Source: an uncultured Kordiimonas sp.
Lineage (GTDB): Bacteria; Pseudomonadota; Alphaproteobacteria; Sphingomonadales; Kordiimonadaceae
Direction of reading: 5' to 3'
Length of the DNA stretch: 64,000 bases
Assembly (NCBI GenBank): GCA_947500295.1
Contig: CANMRM010000001.1
Location: 496,001-560,000, forward strand
A model generated the notes under the pieces. The model was given only the letters and a program-made list of their open reading frames with translations. It ran no database searches and was not told the DNA's origin. Position numbers and translations under genes: made by a program. Each line of letters opens with the position of its first letter. Position 1 is the first letter of the stretch. Below are positions 8,752-17,528 of this stretch, piece after piece.

Positions 8752-9717
8752 ATGAGTGACGTGGATCACACTACCCCCATTGTTGTTGCGGACCCGGACA
8801 GTAGCCGTGACAATGAGGTACGGCCCTTTCAGATAGAGGGCATGGATGTGCGCGGACGGGCTGTCCGGCTGGGCACCGTTGTTGACCAGATACTCAAAGC
8901 CCATTCCTACCCCGACGCGGTTGCCCAAATTCTTGGTGAAGTATTGACACTGACTGGCTTGCTGGGATCGATCATGAAGTTCGACGGGATTGTGACCGTT
9001 CAGACCAAGTCTGGTGGGCCTGTGCCGATGCTGGTAGCGGACTACCAGCGACTTGAAGATGGGATCGGGCGCTTGCGGGGTTATGCGGACATTGATGAGA
9101 CCAAACTTGCTGCCTATGGCAAAAACCCGAGTTTCAATGGCCTGATAGGTTCCAAGAAGGGATATCTGGCGCTGACCATTGATCAGGGCGAAGATATGGA
9201 TCGCTATCAAGGCATTGTGGATTTGACCGGCGACAGCATTGCAGAGGTGGCGCGCAACTATTTCATGAACTCTGAGCAGACACCAACCGAGATGCGCCTG
9301 GTGTGTGACCGGGACGAGGTGACGGGCCACTGGCGTGCCGGGGGTATCATGGTGCAGCACCTTGCGCGCGGCGAGGAAGGCCAGGAGCGGATTCTTGACC
9401 GAAACACAGAGGAAGAATGGAACCGGGCCAGCGTTTTGATGCATAGCGTCAAGCCCAGCGAACTATTGGACCCGCAGCTCGATCTCGATCAGCTGCTATT
9501 CAGGCTATACAACGAGGACGGGGTGCGCGTTTTTGAGCCCGCCCGCCTGATCCATGCCTGCCGTTGTTCCCGCGATCGCCTGCAGACGGTTCTGACGCAG
9601 TTCGATGATGACGAACTGGCTGAAATGGTGCGGGATGGTGTGATCGATGTGAACTGTCAGTTTTGCAATACGACGTATCACTTTACACCTGAGGACGTGA
9701 GAACACGCGACGCCTGA
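8752..9717 (+). CDS. hslO: Hsp33 redox-regulated chaperone
   Basis: A 321-residue Hsp33 homologue, a cytoplasmic holdase switched on by oxidative unfolding. The C-terminal zinc site is intact, with CRC followed by CQFC. The N-terminal domain shows family segments around VVDQILKAHSYP and a conserved GYADID stretch. It follows argF by 12 bp and probably shares its transcript; argD-argF-hslO linkage is common in alphaproteobacteria. Its last 40 bases overlap the 3' end of the convergent retropepsin-like gene. Confidence 0.94.
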   Translation: MSDVDHTTPIVVADPDSSRDNEVRPFQIEGMDVRGRAVRLGTVVDQILKAHSYPDAVAQILGEVLTLTGLLGSIMKFDGIVTVQTKSGGPVPMLVADYQRLEDGIGRLRGYADIDETKLAAYGKNPSFNGLIGSKKGYLALTIDQGEDMDRYQGIVDLTGDSIAEVARNYFMNSEQTPTEMRLVCDRDEVTGHWRAGGIMVQHLARGEEGQERILDRNTEEEWNRASVLMHSVKPSELLDPQLDLDQLLFRLYNEDGVRVFEPARLIHACRCSRDRLQTVLTQFDDDELAEMVRDGVIDVNCQFCNTTYHFTPEDVRTRDA

Positions 9718-10658
9718 GCCTGCCCGCTACCGGGTACCCAGACCTGAAAATCCCGGAAGTCTAGCGCAATGTCCTGTTTCATCAGTACATCAGCGCCAAT
9801 CATGATGAAATTGCTGTTCACATAACCTGTTGCGTCTTTTGAGGGCAGGTTGGTGACCAGAACGGGCAAGTCACCAAGGTTCCAGGGGCCGATACGAAAG
9901 TCAGGCAGGACCGTATAGGTCAGCCCGCGTGGTCGCGCATCAATGCCCATGGCGGTGGTTTCGCCGCCGTCTGGCTTTTTGACGATGCCGGCAGAAACCA
10001 GTTTTCGTGCGGCGTTTCCATCAATCAGGGAGCGGCTGGTCCCGGTCGCGAGCAGGACTTCAAATTCCTGCCCGTTGTAGTTGGTGGTAAGCATGATACC
10101 GAGGTGACGGTTGTAACGCCCCGCGATGACATGCCAGCCTGCGCGGCCTACGTCCGCGGTATTGGGCTGCAATTCGATCGCCTGGTCCTTGGCATGAAAC
10201 CGAAGGATATGCCAACTGTAGATATCGAATCCCACCAAGCCATCGTGCATGGCATTGTCCGCGTAGAGGGCGACGGTGTTTTTTTCAATTTTGCGGCCAA
10301 ACAGGCTCAGGTCGTAAAGCGTGGCATAGGGCCGCTCGGTCAGGCCGGCGGCGCTGAAATGCCGGATAGAGCTGAAGTCATGAACTTCAGCAGCGTGTTT
10401 CTGTGCCAGCTTGTTCTTGAGCCCGGTCCGCCTTGCCGCCGTGTCAAGCAGCATCAGGCTTTTGGAGCCATCAGAAAAGTAGACCGGCAACAGGGGGCGC
10501 CCGTAGATGTCAAGCTGGAGCTTGTGTTTCTCGGCTGCCTGTACTCCTGACGGCGCGACAAATGCTATGGAGAGCATTCCCGCTATAGTGACAGCCACTG
10601 CGATCAAAAAACGTCGAAACAAAAGATGCACCCAACCAAGCCCAATTAACGGTGCCAA
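9678..10658 (-). CDS. Exported retropepsin-like aspartic protease homologue
   Basis: A 326-residue protein with an N-terminal signal peptide or anchor (about residues 1-42) and two retropepsin-like halves. The first half has an active-site-like LMLLDTA motif and a later GLVGFDI segment; the second has VLLATGTS, where the expected Asp is replaced by Ala, and IMIGADVL. With one catalytic Asp lost it may rely on dimerisation through the first half or may be inactive. No partner gene is obvious. Its 3' end overlaps hslO by 40 bp on the opposite strand. Function beyond the fold is unknown. Confidence 0.7.
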   Translation of the reverse strand: MAPLIGLGWVHLLFRRFLIAVAVTIAGMLSIAFVAPSGVQAAEKHKLQLDIYGRPLLPVYFSDGSKSLMLLDTAARRTGLKNKLAQKHAAEVHDFSSIRHFSAAGLTERPYATLYDLSLFGRKIEKNTVALYADNAMHDGLVGFDIYSWHILRFHAKDQAIELQPNTADVGRAGWHVIAGRYNRHLGIMLTTNYNGQEFEVLLATGTSRSLIDGNAARKLVSAGIVKKPDGGETTAMGIDARPRGLTYTVLPDFRIGPWNLGDLPVLVTNLPSKDATGYVNSNFIMIGADVLMKQDIALDFRDFQVWVPGSGQAQASRVLTSSGVK

Positions 10659-10724
10659 TGGTAGCGCACATTGTATGGTTGTGACACTGTTTCTTTGCCC
10701 TGTGGTGCTGCGCGACCGGTGCTG

Positions 10725-10750
10725 AAAAAACCGGAGAGGCTTCTCTCCGG
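10725..10750 (-). terminator. Intrinsic terminator of the ABC/M1 operon
   Basis: An 8-bp perfect stem (CCGGAGAG / CTCTCCGG) with a 4-nt loop, followed on the minus strand by six T residues (A-run 10725-10730). It lies 37 bp after the stop of the M1-permease fusion gene. Confidence 0.75.
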
Positions 10751-10786
10751 CTTGATTTTTGTGTTGGCTTCATTACGGCGCGCCAA

Positions 10787-13700
10787 TTATCTGCTTTGCG
10801 CATCGCCCTGGGCTGCCGCGAGCAAGTCGACTGTACCCACTGGACGGATGTTGTCGTTTGAGTTGCGGTCGATGAGCTTGTTATAGGGGTCCACGCCGAT
10901 ATGGGTGGGTTGAGTGCTGACAATCAACTCAATGCTGCCGTCCGCTCCTTCGATGCCATGCTTGTCCAGATACAACACATGCTCGGGTCCGAAATCGGCG
11001 TCCGCCGGATTTTTCGTGAAGACACCAATATCCACAGGGATATCGAATTCTGCGGCGGTTTCATTGCCTTCGGCGTCTGCATAAACCTTGGCGACTTTAG
11101 CGTCGATCGTCACCTTGTAGGTACCGTCCGCCAGCTGCTCAACGGTCGAGCCGGCGGCTGTCACATCATAAATTGTGATCTTTTCAAAAAAGTCTTCGAT
11201 CAGGCCGATGTGCTCAGGCGCTTCCTCTTTCAGGATGCCGATCAGGTCCGTTGAGATTGCGTATGGCTCGCCGCTGAAGGCGCGCAGGCTGATCAGACGC
11301 CGGAGGGCCCTGTTGACCACGTCTTCACCCAGATAGTCCTTGAGCGCATACATGATCACCGATCCTTTGCGATAATGAATATACTGCTGGTTTTCGACAC
11401 GATACAGCGGCAGCTCACCCTCAGGGTCGGTTGCCCGGCCAGAGAGATATTGATCCAGTTCAAACTTCAGGAACTTCCTGATCTGGTCTTTGCCATACTG
11501 CTGTTCCATCACCAAAAGGGCGCCGTATTGTGCCAGCGTCTCGACGAGCATGGTGCCGCCCTGCGTATTGGCCGCCATCACCTGGTGCGCCCACCATTGG
11601 TGTGCGACCTCGTGTGCCGTCACATAATAGGGCAGGTCTATTTGATCTTCACCCGCAATATCGGCGATGAACCCGATCCCTTCGGAGTAGGGCACGGTGT
11701 TCGGGAAAGCCTGCGCGAACGTGCGGTACGCAGGGAACTCCAGTATCCGGAGTTGTTTGTGCTGATAGGGGCTGAAAGCTGTGTTGAAATAGCTGATACT
11801 GTCTTTCACGCTCTCGATCATGCGGCCTGTGTTGTAGGTGTGCGGGGCGTGATGGAACACCTCGATCAACAGGTCGTTCCATTCCTCACGGATCACCTCA
11901 TACTCTGCTGACAGATAGCTGTAGAAGTTCAGAATCGGCGCATCCATCGTATAGCGGAAATAGTGCCTTCCATCCTCGACCCAGTTACGCTCCAGGTAGC
12001 CGGGCGCAACAACTGTCTGGCCTTCAACTGTTGAAACGGTGGTTTCGAACGTCACAAAGTCGCTGTCCTGCCGGATATAGTTGTTGCCATACTGGCTGTC
12101 ATCTTCAAGTTTTGGCGCCCGCGGCAGCGGCTCAAGGCCGTATTCCCGGCGCGTGTTCCTGTCCGCCATCATGCCGCCCGGCCAGAAACCGATATAGGGC
12201 GCGAACTCGCTGTTGTTCACAAACGTACCGTTCCGCACCAGGGTAACGCTGTTGCGCTCATGAGAAAAACCGCGTTGCTGAATAAGCGTTTCATAGGTCA
12301 GTTGCCGTTGTTCACCCGGTGCCATTGGCCGGTCGAGCGAGAAGATATGATAGTTGAAACGGTCATTGAATTCCGAGCGGGTGGCACCTTCTATGGATAC
12401 GTCAACCAACTCTGCCTGAGGCGGAAAAACCATGTGAACTGTAGAAATCGGTTCACTGGTTTTGTTCTCAAGCACTTGCGTTGAACGCACCTCAATACGC
12501 CGCCTGTACGGGTAGATATCCACATCCACTTTCACATCTGTGGTGCGCGGCATCGGCAAGTCCGCATACTGCCGGTATTCCCTCTCATAGGCGACCTGAA
12601 GTTCTTCAATGTCATCCAGTGTGATGTATTCATTCAGGACGTTTGTGTTGTAATAAATGAACCCGCCTGTGCCGATGGCGCCGGTCAGCAACAGGGCAGC
12701 TGCTGCACCTGTCAGGGGCTGCAAGAAGGCCCGAAGGTTCCGGAAACGGAATTTAAGCGGCTGCAACGTTCCGCGACTCCAAAGCATGTAGGTTAACATC
12801 AAGAGCAAGCCCGAGACGAATGCCCAATAGGAAATGAGCCAATAGTCGCCCACGATGAACCGGCCAGAACCGTTCATATCGGACAGGGGCGTGTCGATGT
12901 CGCTGGCAAACCTGTAGAGTGGATGCTCGAAACCGAGCGCCTGCAACACCTGCGTGGAAATCAGGTACAAAACCATGATCATCATGCCGACAAACCGGTT
13001 GTTCGAGACCACCTGCACAAAGGCGGACAGGACCGCGACAAGAACGAAAGGCAGCAACGTGTGCAGCAGCCCGCGATGCAAATAGAGGCTGACCTCGAGC
13101 GCGGAGTAACCGCTCAGGAGCTGAATGGTGATCGACGTGATGATGCCAAGGACAAGCACCGCCAGCAGGACAAGCGCCAGCGCCGTCAGTTTGCTGACCA
13201 CATATACCCAGTTGGGGGTTGGCAGTGCATCGATGATCTCGTTGAATTTGGCTACCCGCTCCCGCCAGATGATATCCGCACTGTAGAAGATAAGCAGGAC
13301 AACCAGCGCCATGCCAAACCCACCACGGATAGCGTCGATCATCAGTCTTGTAACGGGATAGGCATCAAGTCCGTATCCCACATTGCGGTTGATCAGGGCC
13401 GTAATCGTCAGGAAAAGGCTGAAGCCGACAATGATGAGGAACGGCAGGCTTTTGAATACGGAGCCAACCTCGAACTTTGTGCGCAGCATGAATTGAGCGA
13501 AGACGGTGCTGCCGCCCCAAACGGGCGTGCCCTTTGTGCCGAGCACAACATCTGCCTTGCGGGTTTCAGCCGCTTTTTCTTTTTTGGATTTGCGCTCCCG
13601 CGGCAGTTTTGCCGCTGTCCGAAAGCTGAAAAGCACATAGGAAAGGCCAGCCAGCAACGCCGTGATGCCTAGCCAGATCAGGCGGTTGGTCAGCAGGTAT

Positions 13701-14407
13701 CCTTCATAGCTGAGAAGGGTTGTGTTGCGTTCTACTGCGGTCCAGTACCGGGTCATCTCCTGAAAGGTGCTGAAAATAAACGGATCGATGAGCGCGTTGA
13801 ATTCCCTGTATTCAGGTCCCTGCAGAAGGTTGAGGCCGACGATATAGAGAATAAGCAGGCCCATGGCCGCGATGTAAGTATACATCAGCGAGCGGGTCTT
13901 GATCGCAATGGCGTACATGATCGCGCTGATGATCAACATGGCCGGTAAAACGAGGGCACCATATACATAGACATAATGGCCTATGTTTGTGGGCGACAAC
14001 GTCTCCGGATCCACCGATGGCCAGAAGGTTCCAACCAGCATACCCAGCGGAGCGCCGGCAAGCGCAATACTCATGGCAGCAAACGCGCCGATAAACCGGC
14101 CAAACAGATAGGCCGGTTTTGAAATGGGTGTCGAAAACAGGATGCCGTCAAACTTGCTGTCGAAATCCTTCAGGATGGCGTTCGCCATGAAAGCAGGCAC
14201 CACAAACACCGCAAAAACATTTAGTGTCAGCAAGGTCATGGCAATCGCAAACGGCGAGTTCACATCGACATTGCCGCCGCCGCCGATTGTAACGTTGGGG
14301 CTGATCATCGCAAAAAAGGTCAGCAAAAAGAAAATTGCAAATGACACCACAGTTTGCGGTGACTTTAGCATATAGCGCAGTTCCTGCGCAGCTATTTGGA
14401 GCAACAT
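10787..14407 (-). CDS. ABC permease fused to M1 aminopeptidase domain
   Basis: A 1206-residue fusion. Roughly the first 590 residues are an ABC-2-like permease with two sets of membrane helices separated by a long charged loop; the rest is a periplasmic M1 metallopeptidase domain. The zinc motif HEVAH is at 932-936 with the third ligand Glu956 in LVETLAQY; the HEVAH-to-Glu distance is 19 residues, one longer than in classical M1 enzymes. The preceding gene encodes the ATPase, 11 bp away, so both form one transporter. This architecture is a known but poorly understood family; peptide processing coupled to transport is plausible but unproven. Confidence 0.88.
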   Translation of the reverse strand: MLLQIAAQELRYMLKSPQTVVSFAIFFLLTFFAMISPNVTIGGGGNVDVNSPFAIAMTLLTLNVFAVFVVPAFMANAILKDFDSKFDGILFSTPISKPAYLFGRFIGAFAAMSIALAGAPLGMLVGTFWPSVDPETLSPTNIGHYVYVYGALVLPAMLIISAIMYAIAIKTRSLMYTYIAAMGLLILYIVGLNLLQGPEYREFNALIDPFIFSTFQEMTRYWTAVERNTTLLSYEGYLLTNRLIWLGITALLAGLSYVLFSFRTAAKLPRERKSKKEKAAETRKADVVLGTKGTPVWGGSTVFAQFMLRTKFEVGSVFKSLPFLIIVGFSLFLTITALINRNVGYGLDAYPVTRLMIDAIRGGFGMALVVLLIFYSADIIWRERVAKFNEIIDALPTPNWVYVVSKLTALALVLLAVLVLGIITSITIQLLSGYSALEVSLYLHRGLLHTLLPFVLVAVLSAFVQVVSNNRFVGMMIMVLYLISTQVLQALGFEHPLYRFASDIDTPLSDMNGSGRFIVGDYWLISYWAFVSGLLLMLTYMLWSRGTLQPLKFRFRNLRAFLQPLTGAAAALLLTGAIGTGGFIYYNTNVLNEYITLDDIEELQVAYEREYRQYADLPMPRTTDVKVDVDIYPYRRRIEVRSTQVLENKTSEPISTVHMVFPPQAELVDVSIEGATRSEFNDRFNYHIFSLDRPMAPGEQRQLTYETLIQQRGFSHERNSVTLVRNGTFVNNSEFAPYIGFWPGGMMADRNTRREYGLEPLPRAPKLEDDSQYGNNYIRQDSDFVTFETTVSTVEGQTVVAPGYLERNWVEDGRHYFRYTMDAPILNFYSYLSAEYEVIREEWNDLLIEVFHHAPHTYNTGRMIESVKDSISYFNTAFSPYQHKQLRILEFPAYRTFAQAFPNTVPYSEGIGFIADIAGEDQIDLPYYVTAHEVAHQWWAHQVMAANTQGGTMLVETLAQYGALLVMEQQYGKDQIRKFLKFELDQYLSGRATDPEGELPLYRVENQQYIHYRKGSVIMYALKDYLGEDVVNRALRRLISLRAFSGEPYAISTDLIGILKEEAPEHIGLIEDFFEKITIYDVTAAGSTVEQLADGTYKVTIDAKVAKVYADAEGNETAAEFDIPVDIGVFTKNPADADFGPEHVLYLDKHGIEGADGSIELIVSTQPTHIGVDPYNKLIDRNSNDNIRPVGTVDLLAAAQGDAQSR

Positions 14408-14418
14408 GTCTGGTACTC

Positions 14419-15315
14419 CTATGCTGCGTCAGCGGTGTCGGCGCCATTGCGGCTGCTGACGATCGCAGAAAAATAAACATCTTCTAGGTTGGGTTTGGAT
14501 GGTTCAAACCCCTCGCCGGGATGAGTGGGTGCGTTGACGTAGATAACGGTTTGTCCCATGGTCAAATGCGACGAAATTACATTGTGGGATTGCCGAAAGG
14601 TCTCAAGCTCTGACTTTTCGATGACTTTCTTCCAGACGTGGCCTTCCAGTTCTTTTATCAGTTCGGTTGGTGTGCCCTTCCTGATAATCTGTCCGCCCGC
14701 CAGAATTGCCATATTGGGGCAAAGGTCTGCCACATCGTCAACGATGTGCGTGGAAAGGATGACAACAACCTCTTCGCCGATCTCAGCCAGAAGGTTATGG
14801 AACCGGTTTCGTTCTTCGGGGTCCAGACCCGCTGTTGGTTCATCCACAATGATCAGCTTGGGGCCGCCGATCAGCGCCTGGGCAATGCCAAAACGCTGGC
14901 GCATACCGCCAGAGAAGGTGGAGAGTTTCTTTTTACGGGCTTCAAAAAGATTGGTTTGCACCAGCAGCCCTTCGACCACCTGCTTGCGCTCTTTGTGATT
15001 GGTGATACCTTTCAGGATCGCCAGATGATCAAGTAGATCATACGCCGAACCACGCGGGTATACGCCAAAGTCCTGAGGCAGGTACCCCAATGTCCGCCGG
15101 ATACGGTCTGGCTCGGCAAGCACATCGATGTCGTCAAAAACTATTGAGCCGTATGTTGGCTGTTGCAATGTCGCGATCGTTCGCATCAGCGATGATTTTC
15201 CAGCGCCGTTTGGTCCAAGCAGTCCGAACATGCCTTTTGGAATGTCGAGTGTAACGTCCTTCAGTGCCTGCACGCCGTTAGGATAGGTGTGAGTTAATTT
15301 ATTGATAGACAGCAT
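14419..15315 (-). CDS. ABC transporter ATP-binding protein
   Basis: A 298-residue ABC ATPase, partner of the downstream permease/M1 fusion. Walker A (GPNGAGKSS), signature (FSGGMRQR), Walker B with the catalytic Glu (LIIVDEPTAGLDP) and the switch histidine (STHIVDD) are all intact. A C-terminal extension of about 80 residues follows the nucleotide-binding domain. AGGGGAT precedes the ATG, and a good promoter lies 70-98 bp upstream. The nearest families are ABC-2 exporters; the substrate is unknown. Confidence 0.93.
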   Translation of the reverse strand: MLSINKLTHTYPNGVQALKDVTLDIPKGMFGLLGPNGAGKSSLMRTIATLQQPTYGSIVFDDIDVLAEPDRIRRTLGYLPQDFGVYPRGSAYDLLDHLAILKGITNHKERKQVVEGLLVQTNLFEARKKKLSTFSGGMRQRFGIAQALIGGPKLIIVDEPTAGLDPEERNRFHNLLAEIGEEVVVILSTHIVDDVADLCPNMAILAGGQIIRKGTPTELIKELEGHVWKKVIEKSELETFRQSHNVISSHLTMGQTVIYVNAPTHPGEGFEPSKPNLEDVYFSAIVSSRNGADTADAA

Positions 15316-15384
15316 AATGATCCCCTCGCTCGTCTGTTTCTTTTCTTTAGCCCGACTTCATGAGTGCGGTGTTTCTGTATTCCT

Positions 15385-15413
15385 CAATTAATTATCGTAA
15401 AACAGAAAGTCAA
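15385..15413 (-). promoter_or_regulatory. Sigma70-like promoter for the ABC/M1 operon
   Basis: On the minus strand TTGACT (15413-15408) and TAATTG (15390-15385) are separated by 17 bp. Transcription would begin near 15378, about 63 bases before the ATPase start codon. Confidence 0.45.
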
Positions 15414-15486
15414 TGGGCTTGCGGTGAATGCTCTACTGCTCCCCGCCAAGCGAAGTCTTGTGAGATCATGCGGGGACTGGTAGTTT

Positions 15487-16062
15487 GTGCCCTTGGGGGC
15501 AGGCAGGGGAAAGTCTTTGCACATTGAGGATGTTTCGGCGTCCAGATACACCCCGACAGGCATTCATGCTACACTGTGGGACTATTGGATCGAATTGAGG
15601 AATGAGGCTGATGGGCCCATTCCGTCGTACAGCCAATTCAGGCCATCCCGACTGGCCAGCATTCTGCCGTCTCTGGCACTTAGCGACTATATCGATCGGG
15701 ACACTCAAAAGATTCGATTGATTGGAGGAGGGCATGACAGCCTTTGGCCTCCCGAAGCCATTGGCGGCAATCTGTTTGATTTCGTTGACCCGGCGGCTGC
15801 CGAGAGCCGGAAACAGCTCTATGACCAGGTGATCACCCGACCGTGCGCCTGCTACTTTGATGAAACAGCAACTACTCACGTGGGCAGACTGATCCGCTAC
15901 AAGGGTTTGTTTTTGCCACTGCTCAATAGCGCCGGAAAGCCCCATACTTTCATTGGTGCCTATGACGTTTTGGTTGAAGGGTACGAAATGGAGGAAGTGT
16001 CAGCGGAAGGCATTGCCTCACGGGAACATAAACAGGTGATTCTGATCAACTTGCTCGAATGA
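15487..16062 (+). CDS. PAS_5-like domain protein
   Basis: About 191 residues (181 from the alternative start) resembling the stand-alone PAS-type proteins common in alphaproteobacteria: a segment LWDYWIELRNEADGPIPSYSQF, then FRPSRLASILPSLALSDYI and a central RLIGGGHDS strand. Such proteins have no attached output domain and their role is unknown. The GTG at 15487 is given, but a TTG at 15517 preceded by AGGGGAAAG six bases upstream may be the true start. It is divergent from the ABC operon and stands alone. Confidence 0.65.
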   Translation: MPLGAGRGKSLHIEDVSASRYTPTGIHATLWDYWIELRNEADGPIPSYSQFRPSRLASILPSLALSDYIDRDTQKIRLIGGGHDSLWPPEAIGGNLFDFVDPAAAESRKQLYDQVITRPCACYFDETATTHVGRLIRYKGLFLPLLNSAGKPHTFIGAYDVLVEGYEMEEVSAEGIASREHKQVILINLLE

Positions 16063-16151
16063 TACCTCGGAACCGGAACTGTTGGCGCCTTGTCGGCCGC
16101 CTGCGTTGCTGCTAGCCTTCAGCCTATCAGGGGTAACAGGGCGTTTTATCA

Positions 16152-17525
16152 GTGACAGTGAACAAGCAAGGGGTTTCCGGCGCGCCCGACATCTCGGCCA
16201 AAGGCTTGCTGAAACTCATTCTGCCATCCCTGCTGGGGATCTTCGTTTTCCTGACACCCATAACTGTTGATGGCAACAGCACCATCGTCATGGGTCTGGT
16301 CATGAATTTTGTCCGCGCCCCCATCGACGCCGTGGTGCCGCAGATCATCATTGCATTCGTCTTTTTCACCGTGCTCGGTGCGTTGGTTTATCTGACACTC
16401 AAACCGCAATGGATGCTCAAGCGGCCTGTATTGCTCGCCATGTGTGAAACAACACCAGGATGGTTTGGTATGCGGCTTCTGGGGCTTGCGGTCACCTTGA
16501 TGGTTTTTTTCAGTATCGGACCGGACCTGATACGTGCGCCTGACACGGGCGGCACGGCGTTTGGCGTTATTGGGCCAGCGCTCTTTTTCACTGTTGGCGT
16601 TGCCTGTGTTTTATTGCCGCTGTTGACCGACTTTGGGTTGCTGGAGTTTACGGGCACTCTTTTGCGCCGCCCCTTTGAGGCAATATTCACCCTGCCGGGA
16701 CGCGCTGCAATCGATGCCACTTCGTCGTTGGTTGCGGCGGCGTCCGTAGGGCTTCTGATCACGTTCAAACAATATGAAGACGGTCGTTATAGCGCGCGGG
16801 AAGCGGCATCAGTGGCAACAAACTTTTCTGTTGTTTCGCTGCCTTTCAGTCTTGTTGTCGCAACAACGGCCAAAGTCGACCATGTGTTTTTCCCCTGGTA
16901 TCTTTCCGTAATAGCTGCCTGTATTCTATGTGCAGCGGTTATGGTACGCCTCAAACCTCTCAGCGCCCTGCCTGACACCTACTATGAGCCGGTAGGAAAA
17001 ACTGTTCATGAAGAACGGGACGATACCTATTCGCTGCTCGGGTGGGCGACCCGAGAGGCGGTGCGCCGTGCAGAATCAGCACCGCCACCACACACTTTGG
17101 CTCTGTCCGGTTTCCAGTCTGCCTTGATCACGCTCGCCCGGGTTATGGGGCCGTCGCTTGCCATCGCCACCATTGCCAGCATCCTCGTTTTTCATTCTCC
17201 CGTGGTTGAGGTTGCGGCCTGGCCGGTCTACCAGCTGCTGGATGTTTTTGGCCTGCCCGAAGCGCAAAAAGCTGCGCCGGGTGTTATAGGCGGATTTCTG
17301 GAAATGCTGATCCCGTCTTTGGTTGCGGCAAGCATCGACAGCGATCTCGTACGCTTTGTTCTGGCGGGACTTTCTGTCTCCCAGCTTATCTATATGTCGG
17401 AAGTCGGTGTCTTGATCCTCCGATCCAAGCTGCCACTCGGTTTCCTGGACTTGTGCCGGATCTTCTTACTGCGCACCCTTATCCTGTTTCCGCTTCTACT
17501 TCTGGCCGGTTGGTTGCTGGCGTAA
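16152..17525 (+). CDS. YjiH-family membrane protein, nucleoside-recognition/gate domain
   Basis: A 457-residue polytopic inner-membrane protein of the YjiH family, with about ten hydrophobic helices and two halves resembling the nucleoside-recognition (gate) domain. Indicators are the N-terminal LILPSLLGIFVFLTPI segment, DATSSLVAAASVGLL in the middle and the C-terminal LSVSQLIYMSEVGVL. These proteins are thought to be transporters or channels, with no established substrate. Translation starts at a GTG with a weak upstream AGGGG. Its stop is 3 bp from the stop of the convergent PQQ dehydrogenase gene, with no room for a separate terminator. Confidence 0.82.
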   Translation: MTVNKQGVSGAPDISAKGLLKLILPSLLGIFVFLTPITVDGNSTIVMGLVMNFVRAPIDAVVPQIIIAFVFFTVLGALVYLTLKPQWMLKRPVLLAMCETTPGWFGMRLLGLAVTLMVFFSIGPDLIRAPDTGGTAFGVIGPALFFTVGVACVLLPLLTDFGLLEFTGTLLRRPFEAIFTLPGRAAIDATSSLVAAASVGLLITFKQYEDGRYSAREAASVATNFSVVSLPFSLVVATTAKVDHVFFPWYLSVIAACILCAAVMVRLKPLSALPDTYYEPVGKTVHEERDDTYSLLGWATREAVRRAESAPPPHTLALSGFQSALITLARVMGPSLAIATIASILVFHSPVVEVAAWPVYQLLDVFGLPEAQKAAPGVIGGFLEMLIPSLVAASIDSDLVRFVLAGLSVSQLIYMSEVGVLILRSKLPLGFLDLCRIFLLRTLILFPLLLLAGWLLA

Positions 17526-17528
17526 AGT

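Noticed and set aside
7978-9444. 488-codon open frame on the minus strand over argF and hslO
   Set aside because: It is antisense to two clear enzymes, resembles no protein family, and its length comes from GC-rich codon bias in the real genes.
12923-13672. 249-codon plus-strand open frame inside the ABC/M1 fusion gene
   Set aside because: Highly charged composition typical of the antisense of membrane-helix codons; not a real gene.
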